Source: Pseudomonas sp. Gutcm_11s
GTDB lineage: Bacteria; Pseudomonadota; Gammaproteobacteria; Pseudomonadales; Pseudomonadaceae
Direction of reading: 5' to 3'
NCBI RefSeq assembly: GCF_028649395.1
Contig: NZ_JAQSUW010000017.1
Location: 362,904 to 426,903 of the forward strand
Length of the DNA: 64,000 nucleotides
Below, piece after piece: positions 20,030-27,981 of the stretch. Below the pieces are notes generated by a model, which saw only the letters and a program-made list of their open reading frames with translations, was not told the DNA's origin and ran no database searches. Each line of letters opens with the position of its first letter. Positions within the stretch are counted from its first letter, which is position 1. The translations under genes were made by a program, and so were the position numbers.

Positions 20030-20773
20030 ATGGAACCGATCAATACCCCACCGCGCGCGCGTCGCAAGCAGCGCAGCCTGGCCCAGGAACTGGTCAGCGA
20101 GCTGTCGCAGCAGATCAGCGACGGGGTGTTCAAGCGTGGCGAGAAGCTGCCGACCGAGTCGGCGATCATGGAGGCCCAGGGCGTGAGCCGTACCGTGGTG
20201 CGCGAGGCCATCTCGCGGCTGCAGGCGGCGGGCCTGGTCGAGACCCGTCACGGCATCGGCACCTTCGTGCTGGATACGCCGACCCCGGGCTTCCGCATCG
20301 ATCCGGCCACCGTGGTCACCCTGCGCGAGGTGATCGCCCTGCTCGAACTGCGCATCAGCCTCGAGGTGGAGTCCGCCGGCCTGGCTGCGGCACGTCGCAC
20401 GCCGGAGCACCTGGCGGCCATGCGCACGGCGCTGGACAGCTTCCTGCGCGCGGCCCATCGCAGCGACGCGGTGGCGTCCGACTTCCAGTTCCACCTGCAG
20501 ATCGCCTTCGCCACCGGCAACCGCTACTTCACCGACATCATGACCCACCTGGGGACCAGCATTATTCCGCGCACCCGCCTGAACTCGGCGCGCCTGGCCC
20601 ATGACGACGAGAAGCACTACCTGGCCCGCCTCAGCCGCGAGCACGAGGATATCTACGAGGCCATCGCCCGCCAGGATGCCGATGCCGCGCGCGCGGCCAT
20701 GCGTCTGCACCTGACCAACAGCCGCGAGCGGCTGCGCCAGGCCCACGAGGAAGCGGAGCAGCAGCAAGCCTGA
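20030..20773 (+). CDS. FadR-subfamily GntR transcriptional regulator of the aldarate cluster
   Basis: A 247-residue regulator. The winged helix (about 18-82) includes LAQELVSELSQQISDG, the recognition segment VSRTVVREAISRLQAAGLV and the wing RHGIGTFV. The C-terminal FCD ligand domain (about 100-230) has Asp and His residues placed as metal/effector ligands (DFQFHLQI, REHEDIYEAI, HLTNSRERL). It precedes kdgD in the same direction, and three matching 13-bp sites flank it. It probably represses the cluster until an aldarate or a pathway intermediate is present; effector identity is inference. Confidence 0.87.
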   Translation: MEPINTPPRARRKQRSLAQELVSELSQQISDGVFKRGEKLPTESAIMEAQGVSRTVVREAISRLQAAGLVETRHGIGTFVLDTPTPGFRIDPATVVTLREVIALLELRISLEVESAGLAAARRTPEHLAAMRTALDSFLRAAHRSDAVASDFQFHLQIAFATGNRYFTDIMTHLGTSIIPRTRLNSARLAHDDEKHYLARLSREHEDIYEAIARQDADAARAAMRLHLTNSRERLRQAHEEAEQQQA

Positions 20774-20882
20774 GTGCTCCCGGCCGGGCGCCGAGCCCGG
20801 CTGTCGATCGTTCATCTTCACGCTGTTCTGGGGCATCGCCTGCTGTTGGCGAGGCCCTGGGCTTGTCTTCGTCCGCCATTTT

Positions 20883-20895
20883 GTTGTCGTACAAC
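20883..20895. promoter_or_regulatory. Operator-like site 1 of the aldarate cluster
   Basis: GTTGTCGTACAAC: perfect GTTGT/ACAAC arms around CGT. Its reverse complement, GTTGTACGACAAC, differs by one base from site 2. This is a typical FadR-subfamily operator form with inverted GT and AC ends. Confidence 0.55.
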
Positions 20896-21101
20896 GTCAG
20901 ATAGAGGGCGGGCCTGAAGAAAGGCTCCGTCAACCTGAATAAAGTCGTAGTCATCTCCCGTTCGGCGGCCGTTATGATCGTCGCAGGCCCATGATTATGC
21001 CTGTTCATGCCCATTCTTGAGCGATTTTTCATGATTGCCGATGGCCTCCGAACGAGCCGTTCGGCGGTCGATGGCGGGGAGGGTGGTTGGCAATCTTGTA
21101 A

Positions 21102-21114
21102 GTTGTACGATAAC
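21102..21114. promoter_or_regulatory. Operator-like site 2, overlapping the kdgD promoter
   Basis: GTTGTACGATAAC lies 63 bases before the kdgD ATG and overlaps a possible -10 box (GATAAC) whose -35 partner is TTGGCA at 21088. Occupancy here would block RNA polymerase, consistent with repression. Confidence 0.55.
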
Positions 21115-21176
21115 GTATCTCTCGGATCGCCACAGGCGACTTCTCTCCCCAACGGTTTTATCAGGGTGTTCGAATA

Positions 21177-22088
21177 ATGAATCCACAAGAACTCAAGTCC
21201 ATCCTCTCGTCCGGCCTGCTGTCCTTCCCGGTCACTGACTTCGATGCTGCCGGCAATTTCCACCAGGCGGGCTATGTGCGCCGCCTGGAGTGGCTGGCTC
21301 CGTATGGCGCCTCCGCTCTGTTCGCCGCCGGCGGTACCGGTGAGTTCTTCTCGCTGGACAGCCGCGAGTACAGCCAGGTCATCAAGACTGCCGTGGACAC
21401 CTGCGAGAAGTCGGTGCCGATCCTCGCAGGCGTCGGCGGCCCGACCCGCCAGGCCATCCAGATGGCGCAGGAAGCCGAGCGCCTGGGCGCCAAGGGCCTG
21501 CTGCTGCTGCCGCACTACCTGACCGAAGCCAGCCAGGACGGCGTCGCCGCCCACGTCGAGCAGGTGTGCAAGGCGGTCAACATCGGCGTGGTGGTGTACA
21601 ACCGCAACGTCTGCCGCCTGACCCCGACTCTGCTGGAACAACTGGCCGAGCGCTGCCCGAACCTGATCGGCTACAAGGACGGTCTGGGCGACATCGAGCT
21701 GATGGTCTCCATCCGCCGCCGTCTCGGCGAGCGCTTCACCTACCTCGGCGGCCTGCCGACCGCGGAAGTCTATGCCGCCGCCTACAAGGCCCTGGGCGTA
21801 CCGGTGTATTCCTCGGCGGTATTCAACTTCGTGCCGAAGACCGCCATGGACTTCTACCGCGCCATCGCCGCCGACGACCACGCCACCGTGGGCAAGCTGA
21901 TCGACGACTTCTTCCTGCCGTACCTGGACATCCGCAACCGCAAGGCTGGCTACGCCGTGAGCATCGTCAAGGCCGGCGCCAAGATCGCCGGTTACGACGC
22001 CGGCCCGGTACGCGCGCCGCTGACCGACCTGCTGCCCGACGAGGTCGAGAAGCTCGCCGCACTGATGGACAAACTCGGCCCGCAATAA
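21177..22088 (+). CDS. kdgD: 5-dehydro-4-deoxyglucarate dehydratase
   Basis: A 303-residue member of the DapA/N-acetylneuraminate lyase TIM-barrel family that dehydrates and decarboxylates 5-keto-4-deoxyglucarate to 2,5-dioxopentanoate. The Schiff-base lysine is Lys167 in LIGYKDGLGD, the partner tyrosine is in GVVVYNRNVCRLTP, and the substrate loop AAGGTGEFFSL is present. The N-terminus MNPQELKSILSSGLLSFPVTDFD is typical of KdgD. Its product is the substrate of the dehydrogenase encoded next. Confidence 0.94.
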   Translation: MNPQELKSILSSGLLSFPVTDFDAAGNFHQAGYVRRLEWLAPYGASALFAAGGTGEFFSLDSREYSQVIKTAVDTCEKSVPILAGVGGPTRQAIQMAQEAERLGAKGLLLLPHYLTEASQDGVAAHVEQVCKAVNIGVVVYNRNVCRLTPTLLEQLAERCPNLIGYKDGLGDIELMVSIRRRLGERFTYLGGLPTAEVYAAAYKALGVPVYSSAVFNFVPKTAMDFYRAIAADDHATVGKLIDDFFLPYLDIRNRKAGYAVSIVKAGAKIAGYDAGPVRAPLTDLLPDEVEKLAALMDKLGPQ

Positions 22089-22113
22089 GGCTGCGGCCGA
22101 CAGGAGAACTCCC

Positions 22114-23544
22114 GTGCGTTACGACAACTACATAGGCGGCGAATGGGTCGCCGGTGCCGGCTACTCGGCCAATATCAACCCGTCCGACCTGAAAGATGCC
22201 ATCGGCGAATACGCCCGGGCCGATGCCGCCCAGGTGGCCCAGGCTGTCGCCGTGGCTCGCGCCGCGTTCCCGGCCTGGTCGACCTCCGGCATCCAGGCGC
22301 GCAGCGATGCGCTGGACAAGGTCGGCAGCGAAATCCTCGCCCGCCGCGAGGAGCTCGGCACCCTGCTGGCGCGCGAGGAGGGCAAGACCCTGCCGGAAGC
22401 CATCGGCGAGGTGGCGCGCGCCGGCAACATCTTCAAGTTCTTCGCTGGCGAGTGCCTGCGCCTGGCCGGTGAAGTGCTGCCGTCGGTGCGCCCGGGCGTG
22501 TCGGTGGAGGTCACCCGCGAGCCGCTGGGCGTGATCGGCCTGATCACCCCGTGGAACTTCCCCATCGCCATTCCGGCGTGGAAGATCGCCCCGGCCCTGG
22601 CCTACGGCAACTGCGTGGTGTTCAAACCGGCCGATCTGGTGCCGGGCTGCGCCTGGGCCCTGGCTGAGATCATTTCCCGCGCCGGCTTCCCGGCCGGGGT
22701 GTTCAATCTGGTGATGGGTTCCGGCCGCGTGGTCGGTGAGGCCATGGTGGATAACACCGCGGTCGATGGCATCAGCTTCACCGGCTCGGTCGGTGTCGGC
22801 CGCGCCATCGCCGCCAAGTGCGTGTCCCGTGGCGCCAAGGTGCAGCTGGAGATGGGTGGTAAGAACCCGCAGATCATCCTCGACGACGCCGATCTCAAGG
22901 TCGCTGTGGAGCTGGCCGTGCAGAGCGCCTTCTACTCCACCGGCCAACGCTGCACCGCGTCGAGCCGCCTGATCGTCACCGCCGGCATCCACGACAAGTT
23001 CGTCGAGGCCATGGCCGAACGCATGAAGTCGATCAAGGTCGGCCACGCGCTCAAGTCCGGCATCGACATCGGCCCGGTGGTGTCCCAGGCCCAGCTCGAG
23101 CAGGACCTGCGCTACATCGGCATCGGCCAGGACGAGGGCGCGCGCCTGGTCAGCGGTGGCGGTCTGGTGACCTGTGATACCGAGGGCTACTTCCTCGCGC
23201 CGACCCTGTTCGCCGACAGCTCGGCGGACATGCGCATCAGTCGCGAGGAAATCTTCGGCCCGGTGGCCAACGTGGTGCGCGTGGCGGACTACGAGGCGGC
23301 GCTGGCCATGGCCAACGACACCGAGTTCGGCCTGTCCGCGGGCATCGCCACCACCTCGCTGAAGTACGCCAACCACTTCAAGCGCCACGCCCAGGCCGGC
23401 ATGGTCATGGTCAACCTGCCCACCGCCGGCGTGGATTACCACGTGCCGTTTGGTGGTCGCAAAGGCTCGTCCTACGGCCCGCGCGAGCAGGGTCGCTACG
23501 CCGCCGAGTTCTACACCACGGTGAAGACCACCTACATCGGCTGA
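22114..23544 (+). CDS. Alpha-ketoglutarate semialdehyde dehydrogenase (2,5-dioxopentanoate dehydrogenase)
   Basis: A 476-residue NAD(P)-dependent aldehyde dehydrogenase completing the conversion of aldarates to 2-oxoglutarate. The catalytic Cys280 is in STGQRCTASSRL and Glu246 is in VQLEMGGKNPQ. The cofactor motif FTGSVGVGRAIA and the ITPWNFPIAIPAWKIAPAL block are intact. It starts with GTG behind a good GGAG site, 25 bases after kdgD. A strong hairpin follows the stop codon. Substrate assignment rests on family and on its place between kdgD and garD. Confidence 0.92.
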   Translation: MRYDNYIGGEWVAGAGYSANINPSDLKDAIGEYARADAAQVAQAVAVARAAFPAWSTSGIQARSDALDKVGSEILARREELGTLLAREEGKTLPEAIGEVARAGNIFKFFAGECLRLAGEVLPSVRPGVSVEVTREPLGVIGLITPWNFPIAIPAWKIAPALAYGNCVVFKPADLVPGCAWALAEIISRAGFPAGVFNLVMGSGRVVGEAMVDNTAVDGISFTGSVGVGRAIAAKCVSRGAKVQLEMGGKNPQIILDDADLKVAVELAVQSAFYSTGQRCTASSRLIVTAGIHDKFVEAMAERMKSIKVGHALKSGIDIGPVVSQAQLEQDLRYIGIGQDEGARLVSGGGLVTCDTEGYFLAPTLFADSSADMRISREEIFGPVANVVRVADYEAALAMANDTEFGLSAGIATTSLKYANHFKRHAQAGMVMVNLPTAGVDYHVPFGGRKGSSYGPREQGRYAAEFYTTVKTTYIG

Positions 23545-23549
23545 TCCAC

Positions 23550-23582
23550 CCCGGCTGGCCATGCCTGTGGCCAGCCGGGTTT
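23550..23582 (+). terminator. Hairpin after the semialdehyde dehydrogenase gene
   Basis: CCCGGCTGGCCA, a TGCCTG loop and TGGCCAGCCGGG form a perfect 12-bp stem followed by only TTT. It may terminate transcription partly or protect the upstream kdgD mRNA. Confidence 0.55.
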
Positions 23583-23628
23583 ACCCAAGCATTGATCCAC
23601 TCCCGCACAACAATAAAAGGGAACGGCA

Positions 23629-23874
23629 ATGAACACAGAATCGCGCGCGGTCACGCCGCGCATCGTCGAACCGCAGACGGCTGTTGGCCATGGCCGCATG
23701 CTGCCCCGTCGTCACGCCCGCAGTTCGCCCCTCGCCCGCAAGATATTTCCCCTCGCAGCCGGTGTCCCGCGCACCCGCCACTCCCCCCGTAATCCATGCC
23801 TGGTCGCCGCTGCCGCGCGATGTCCGGCTCCCGGAGGCCATTCCGAGTACAACCGCCCCTGCCTGGTGCGCTGA
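23629..23874 (+). pseudogene. gudD: Glucarate dehydratase (gudD) remnant with large internal deletion
   Basis: A start codon behind AAAAGGGAACGG opens MNTESRAVTPRIVEP, matching the beginning of glucarate dehydratases (TPRI.EMQVIPVAGHDSML). The next bases still resemble the AHAPFFTRN region in a shifted frame. The frame ends EYNRPCLVR and stop, matching the family C-terminus DNKRPC(L/M)VR. About 246 bp remain of a gene normally near 1.35 kb, so roughly 1.1 kb of the enolase-type catalytic core has been lost. Its place between the aldehyde dehydrogenase and transporter genes is where gudD would be expected. No functional product is likely. Confidence 0.72.
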
Positions 23875-23949
23875 TCGCCCCGGCACGCGGCCCAGGCCGC
23901 AAGCCGGTAGCCTGTATTAACCCCGACAAGAACAAATGGGGAATCAACC

Positions 23950-25323
23950 ATGCAAGAACTCAAGCAGACCCGCGTGCGTTACCTGATCCTGCTCATGCTG
24001 TTCCTGGTGACCACGATCAACTACGCCGACCGCGCGACCATTTCCATCGCCGGCTCCAGCATGCAGAAGGATCTCGGCTTCGACGCCGTGACCCTCGGCT
24101 ATATCTTCTCCGCCTTCGGTTGGGCCTATGTGATCGGGCAGATCCCGGGCGGCTGGCTGCTCGACCGTTTCGGCTCCAAACGCGTGTATGCGGCGGGCAT
24201 CTTCATCTGGTCGCTGTTCACCATGTTGCAGGGCTTTGTCGGCGTGATGCCGCTAGCCTGGGCCGTGGTCACCCTGTTCGTCATGCGCTTCCTGGTCGGC
24301 TTTGCCGAGGCGCCGTCGTTCCCCGGCAACGCGCGCATCGTCGCGGCCTGGTTCCCCACCGCCGAACGCGGCACCGCCTCGGCCATCTTCAACTCCGCGC
24401 AGTACTTCGCCACAGCACTGTTCGCTCCGCTGATGGGCTGGATCGTCCACGCCTTCGGCTGGGAGCACGTGTTCATCGTGATGGGCGCGCTGGGCATCGT
24501 CTTCTCCGGCATCTGGATGAAGACCATCTACAACCCCAAGGACCATCCGCGCATCAATGCCGCCGAACTGGCGCACATCGAGAGCAACGGCGGCCTGGTC
24601 GACATGGACCAGAAGAAGGCCGGCGGCGGACCCAAGTGGAGCTACATCAAGCAGCTGCTGACCAACCGCATGCTACTCGGCGTGTACCTGGGCCAGTACT
24701 GCATCAACGGCATCACCTACTTCTTCCTCACCTGGTTCCCGGTGTACCTGGTGCAGGAGCGCGGCATGACCATCCTCAAGGCTGGTTTCGTCGCCTCCCT
24801 GCCGGCGATCTGCGGCTTCATCGGTGGCGTGCTCGGCGGCCTGATCTCCGACTGGCTGCTGCGCCGCGGTCACTCGCTGACCTTCGCCCGCAAGCTGCCG
24901 ATCGTGGTCGGCCTGCTGATGTCGACCAGCATGGTGTTCTGCAACTACGTCTCGGCGGAGTGGATGGTGATCGGCTTCATGAGCCTGGCCTTCTTCGGCA
25001 AGGGCATCGGCGCGCTGGGCTGGGCAGTGGTGGCGGACACGTCGCCGAAGCAGATCGCCGGACTTTCTGGTGGCCTGTTCAACACCTTTGGCAACGTCGC
25101 CTCGATCACCACGCCGATCGTCATCGGCTACATCATCGCCGCCACCGGTTCGTTCAAGTGGGCCCTGGTGTACGTCGGCGCCAACGCCTTGGTCGCGGTG
25201 TTCAGCTATCTGGTGATCGTCGGCAAGATCCAGCGCGTGGAGCTGGATGACGGCCCCAGCCCGCAGGGCGGGCAGGAGCCCGAGGCGGCGCCCGGCCAGC
25301 CGCAGAAACTGGCGTCGGCCTGA
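23950..25323 (+). CDS. gudP: MFS transporter of galactarate/glucarate (GudP-like)
   Basis: A 457-residue major facilitator with 12 predicted helices, of the anion:cation symporter (ACS) family that includes E. coli GudP and GarP. The opening VRYLILLMLFLVTTINYADRATISIAG and the loop PGGWLLDRFGSKRVYA are signature segments. The RFLVGFAEAPSFPGNARI block is typical of hexuronate/aldarate carriers. It probably imports galactarate with protons. The start has GGGGAA upstream. It is followed 20 bases later by garD. Confidence 0.9.
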   Translation: MQELKQTRVRYLILLMLFLVTTINYADRATISIAGSSMQKDLGFDAVTLGYIFSAFGWAYVIGQIPGGWLLDRFGSKRVYAAGIFIWSLFTMLQGFVGVMPLAWAVVTLFVMRFLVGFAEAPSFPGNARIVAAWFPTAERGTASAIFNSAQYFATALFAPLMGWIVHAFGWEHVFIVMGALGIVFSGIWMKTIYNPKDHPRINAAELAHIESNGGLVDMDQKKAGGGPKWSYIKQLLTNRMLLGVYLGQYCINGITYFFLTWFPVYLVQERGMTILKAGFVASLPAICGFIGGVLGGLISDWLLRRGHSLTFARKLPIVVGLLMSTSMVFCNYVSAEWMVIGFMSLAFFGKGIGALGWAVVADTSPKQIAGLSGGLFNTFGNVASITTPIVIGYIIAATGSFKWALVYVGANALVAVFSYLVIVGKIQRVELDDGPSPQGGQEPEAAPGQPQKLASA

Positions 25324-25343
25324 GTTCCCGAGGAGTACGTGAC

Positions 25344-26900
25344 ATGCAGTTGATTGCCCACCAGGATTCGCCGCGCTACATCCGCCTGCACCCCGCCGAC
25401 AACGTCGGCGTGGTGGTCAACGAACAGGGGGTGGCCGCCGGCGGTCGTTTCGACGATGGCCTGGAAGCCGTCGAGGGGATTCCGCAGAGCCACAAGGTGG
25501 CCCTGCGTGACCTCGCCGAGGGCGCCGAAGTGGTGCGCTACGGCGAGGTGATCGGCTACGCCCTGCGCGCCATCGCCGCCGGCACCTGGGTCACCGAGGC
25601 GCACCTGCGCATGCCCGAGCCGCCGGCGCTGGACAACCTGCCCAAGGCGACCCTGCCGGCGCCCGCGGTGGAGCCGCTGGAGGGCTACAGCTTCGAGGGC
25701 TTCCGCAATCCGGACGGCACGATGGGCACGCGCAACATCCTCGGCGTGACCACCACCGTGCAGTGCGTGGTCGGTGTGCTCGACCACTGCGTGGATCGTG
25801 TGCGCAAGGAGATCCTGCCGCGCTACCCGCACGTCGACGACGTGGTCGCCCTGTCGCACAGCTATGGCTGCGGCGTGGCGATCAACGCGCCGGACGCGGT
25901 GGTGCCGATCCGCACCCTGTACAACATCAGCCGCAATCCCAATCTGGGTGGTCAGGCGCTGGTGATCGGCCTCGGCTGCGAGAAGCTGCAGGCTAACCAG
26001 CTGATGGATGGCGACGCGCTGACCAATGGCATGGACGAGGAGGAGTGGCTGTTCCGCCTGCAGGATTCCGGCAGCGGCTTCACCGGCATGGTCGAGCAGA
26101 TCCTGGCGATGATCGAGGAGCGCCTGAAGGTGCTCAACGAGCGCCGCCGCGAGACGGTGCCGGCCAGCGAACTGGTAGTCGGCATGCAGTGCGGCGGCAG
26201 CGACGCCTTCTCCGGCATCACCGCCAACCCGGCTCTCGGCGTGGCCGCCGACCTGCTGGTGCGCGCCGGCGCCACCGTGATGTTCTCGGAGAACACCGAG
26301 GTGCGTGACGGCATCCATTTGCTCACCCCGCGTGCGGCCTCGGTGGAAGTCGCCGATGCGCTGATCCGCGAGATGGATTGGTACGACTCCTACCTGGCCC
26401 GCGGCATGGCCGATCGCAGCGCCAACACCACGCCGGGCAACAAGAAGGGAGGGCTGAACAACATCGTCGAGAAGGCCATGGGCTCGATCGCCAAGTCCGG
26501 CTCCAGTGCCATCGCCGGGGTGGTGTCGCCGGGCGAGCGGATTCGCGGCAAGGGCCTGTGGTTCTGCGCCACGCCGGCCAGCGACTTCATCTGCGGCACC
26601 CTGCAGATCGCCGCCGGGATGAACCTGCACATCTTCACCACCGGTCGCGGCACGCCCTACGGCCTGTCCATGGTGCCGGTGATCAAGGTCTCGACCCGCA
26701 CCCAGCTGGCCGAGCGCTGGCCGGACCTGATCGACGTCGACGCCGGGCAGATCACCTCGGGGCGCATGAGCCTGGAGGAGATGGGCTGGCACATCTTCCA
26801 GCTGTACCTCGACGTGGCCAGCGGCCGGCAGCAGACCTGGGCCGAACGGCATAAGCTGCACAACGACCTGACCCTGTTCAATCCGGCACCGGTGACCTGA
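25344..26900 (+). CDS. garD: Galactarate dehydratase
   Basis: A 518-residue UxaA-family dehydratase that converts galactarate (mucate) to 5-keto-4-deoxyglucarate, the KdgD substrate. An N-terminal SAF domain (about 10-95) is followed by the large dehydratase domain with FRNPDGTMGTRNILGV, SHSYGCG, VIGLGCEKLQ and GMQCGGSDAFSGITANPA. Cysteines and a histidine in these motifs are candidate metal ligands. Length agrees with E. coli GarD. It appears intact, so the galactarate branch should work even though gudD is gone. Confidence 0.94.
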   Translation: MQLIAHQDSPRYIRLHPADNVGVVVNEQGVAAGGRFDDGLEAVEGIPQSHKVALRDLAEGAEVVRYGEVIGYALRAIAAGTWVTEAHLRMPEPPALDNLPKATLPAPAVEPLEGYSFEGFRNPDGTMGTRNILGVTTTVQCVVGVLDHCVDRVRKEILPRYPHVDDVVALSHSYGCGVAINAPDAVVPIRTLYNISRNPNLGGQALVIGLGCEKLQANQLMDGDALTNGMDEEEWLFRLQDSGSGFTGMVEQILAMIEERLKVLNERRRETVPASELVVGMQCGGSDAFSGITANPALGVAADLLVRAGATVMFSENTEVRDGIHLLTPRAASVEVADALIREMDWYDSYLARGMADRSANTTPGNKKGGLNNIVEKAMGSIAKSGSSAIAGVVSPGERIRGKGLWFCATPASDFICGTLQIAAGMNLHIFTTGRGTPYGLSMVPVIKVSTRTQLAERWPDLIDVDAGQITSGRMSLEEMGWHIFQLYLDVASGRQQTWAERHKLHNDLTLFNPAPVT

Positions 26901-26918
26901 GTCGTCGTGGAGACTGAA

Positions 26919-27844
26919 ATGACCGCACCCCACGTCCTGCATCTGGGCCCGCTCAGCGAGCGCTTCAATCGCACCCTGGTCGAGCGCCACGGCGCCACCG
27001 CGTTGTGGCAGCAGGCCGACCCGCAGGCGTTCCTGCGCGAGCACGGTGGCGAGTTCGGGCTGCTGGTGTCGTCGTCGCGCTTCGGCTGCAGCGCCGAGCA
27101 ACTGGCCTGCCTGCCGAACCTGCGCGCCATCTGCAGCTTCGGCGTCGGCTACGACCCTTACCCGCTGGACCTGCTATCGCCCTCAGCACCACGCCGGACG
27201 TGCTCAACGACTGCGTGGCCGACCTGGCTTTGGGCCTGATGATCGACACCGCGCGCCAGCTGGCCGCGGCCGACCGCTTCGTGCGTGCCGGCAGCTGGCT
27301 CGGCAGCAGCTTTCCGCTGACGCGCAAGGTCAGCGGCAAGAAGCTCGGCATCGTCGGCTACGGTCGCATCGGCCAGGCCATTGCCCGGCGCGCCGAGGGC
27401 TTCGATATGCCGGTGCGTTACCACCAGCGGAGAGAGAATCCGGCCAGCTCGCATGGCTACGAGGCTGACCTGCTGGCGCTGGCGCGCTGGGCGGACTTCC
27501 TGGTGCTGGCCTGCCCGGGTGGCGCGGCCACCCATCACCTGATCGGCGCTGAGGTGCTGGCCGCATTGGGCCCGCAGGGCATCCTGGTCAACATCGCCCG
27601 CGGCAGCGTGGTCGACCAGGCGGCGCTGGTCGAGGCGCTGCTGGCGGGCACGCTCGGCGGCGCCGGTCTGGATGTGTTCGAGGCCGAGCCACAGGTGCCC
27701 GAGGCACTGTTCACCTTGCCCAACGTGGTGCTGTTGCCGCACGTCGGCAGTGGTACCGAGGAGACCCGTTTGCAGATGGAAGAGCTGGTGCTCGCCAACC
27801 TGCAGGCCTTCATCGACAAGGGGGAGCTGCTGACGCCGCTCTGA
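26919..27844 (+). pseudogene. D-isomer-specific 2-hydroxyacid dehydrogenase, frameshifted
   Basis: The 5' frame (from ATG 26919 behind GGAG) encodes the start of the substrate domain up to SFGVGYDPYPLDLL near 27172. The rest continues in another frame from IALSTTPDVLNDC onward. That frame holds the Rossmann motif GIVGYGRIGQAIARR and the catalytic Arg (NIARGSVVDQ), Glu (DVFEAEPQVPE) and His (LLPHVGSG). Homologues have about four more residues at the join, so a deletion of about 13 nt fits both the frame change and the missing residues. Members reduce glyoxylate, hydroxypyruvate or similar 2-oxoacids. The protein is probably not made unless the break is an assembly error. Confidence 0.8.
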
Positions 27845-27951
27845 CCCCGACGAATATGAGGGTTCGCCCCGGGGCGCACCGTCATATCCGGATCGCCGCC
27901 ACAAGCGCCGATCCGGCCTCCCACGAAGTTGTACTGAAAATCTTGCAGTAG

Positions 27952-27980
27952 CGGCGCACCACGAGTGCGCCGTTTTTTTT
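27952..27980 (+). terminator. Intrinsic terminator of the aldarate operon
   Basis: CGGCGCAC, a CACGA loop, GTGCGCCG and eight T residues: a textbook rho-independent terminator. It closes the transcription unit just before the convergent diguanylate cyclase gene. Confidence 0.92.
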
Positions 27981-27981
27981 G

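Larger units (their letters stand above)
20774..21176 (+). other. 403-bp intergenic region carrying control sites for kdgD
   Basis: No convincing coding frame. It begins with a GC hairpin after the regulator (GCCGGGC/GCCCGGC at about 20783-20801, no T run). It contains two copies of the 13-bp operator-like motif (20883 and 21102) and a weak promoter, TTGGCA at 21088 with GATAAC at 21110, overlapping the second operator. The remainder shows nothing recognisable. Confidence 0.6.

Noticed and set aside
27165..27190. Programmed frameshift in the hydroxyacid dehydrogenase
   Set aside because: No slippery heptamer or stimulatory structure is evident, and residues are missing at the join, which a programmed shift would not explain.
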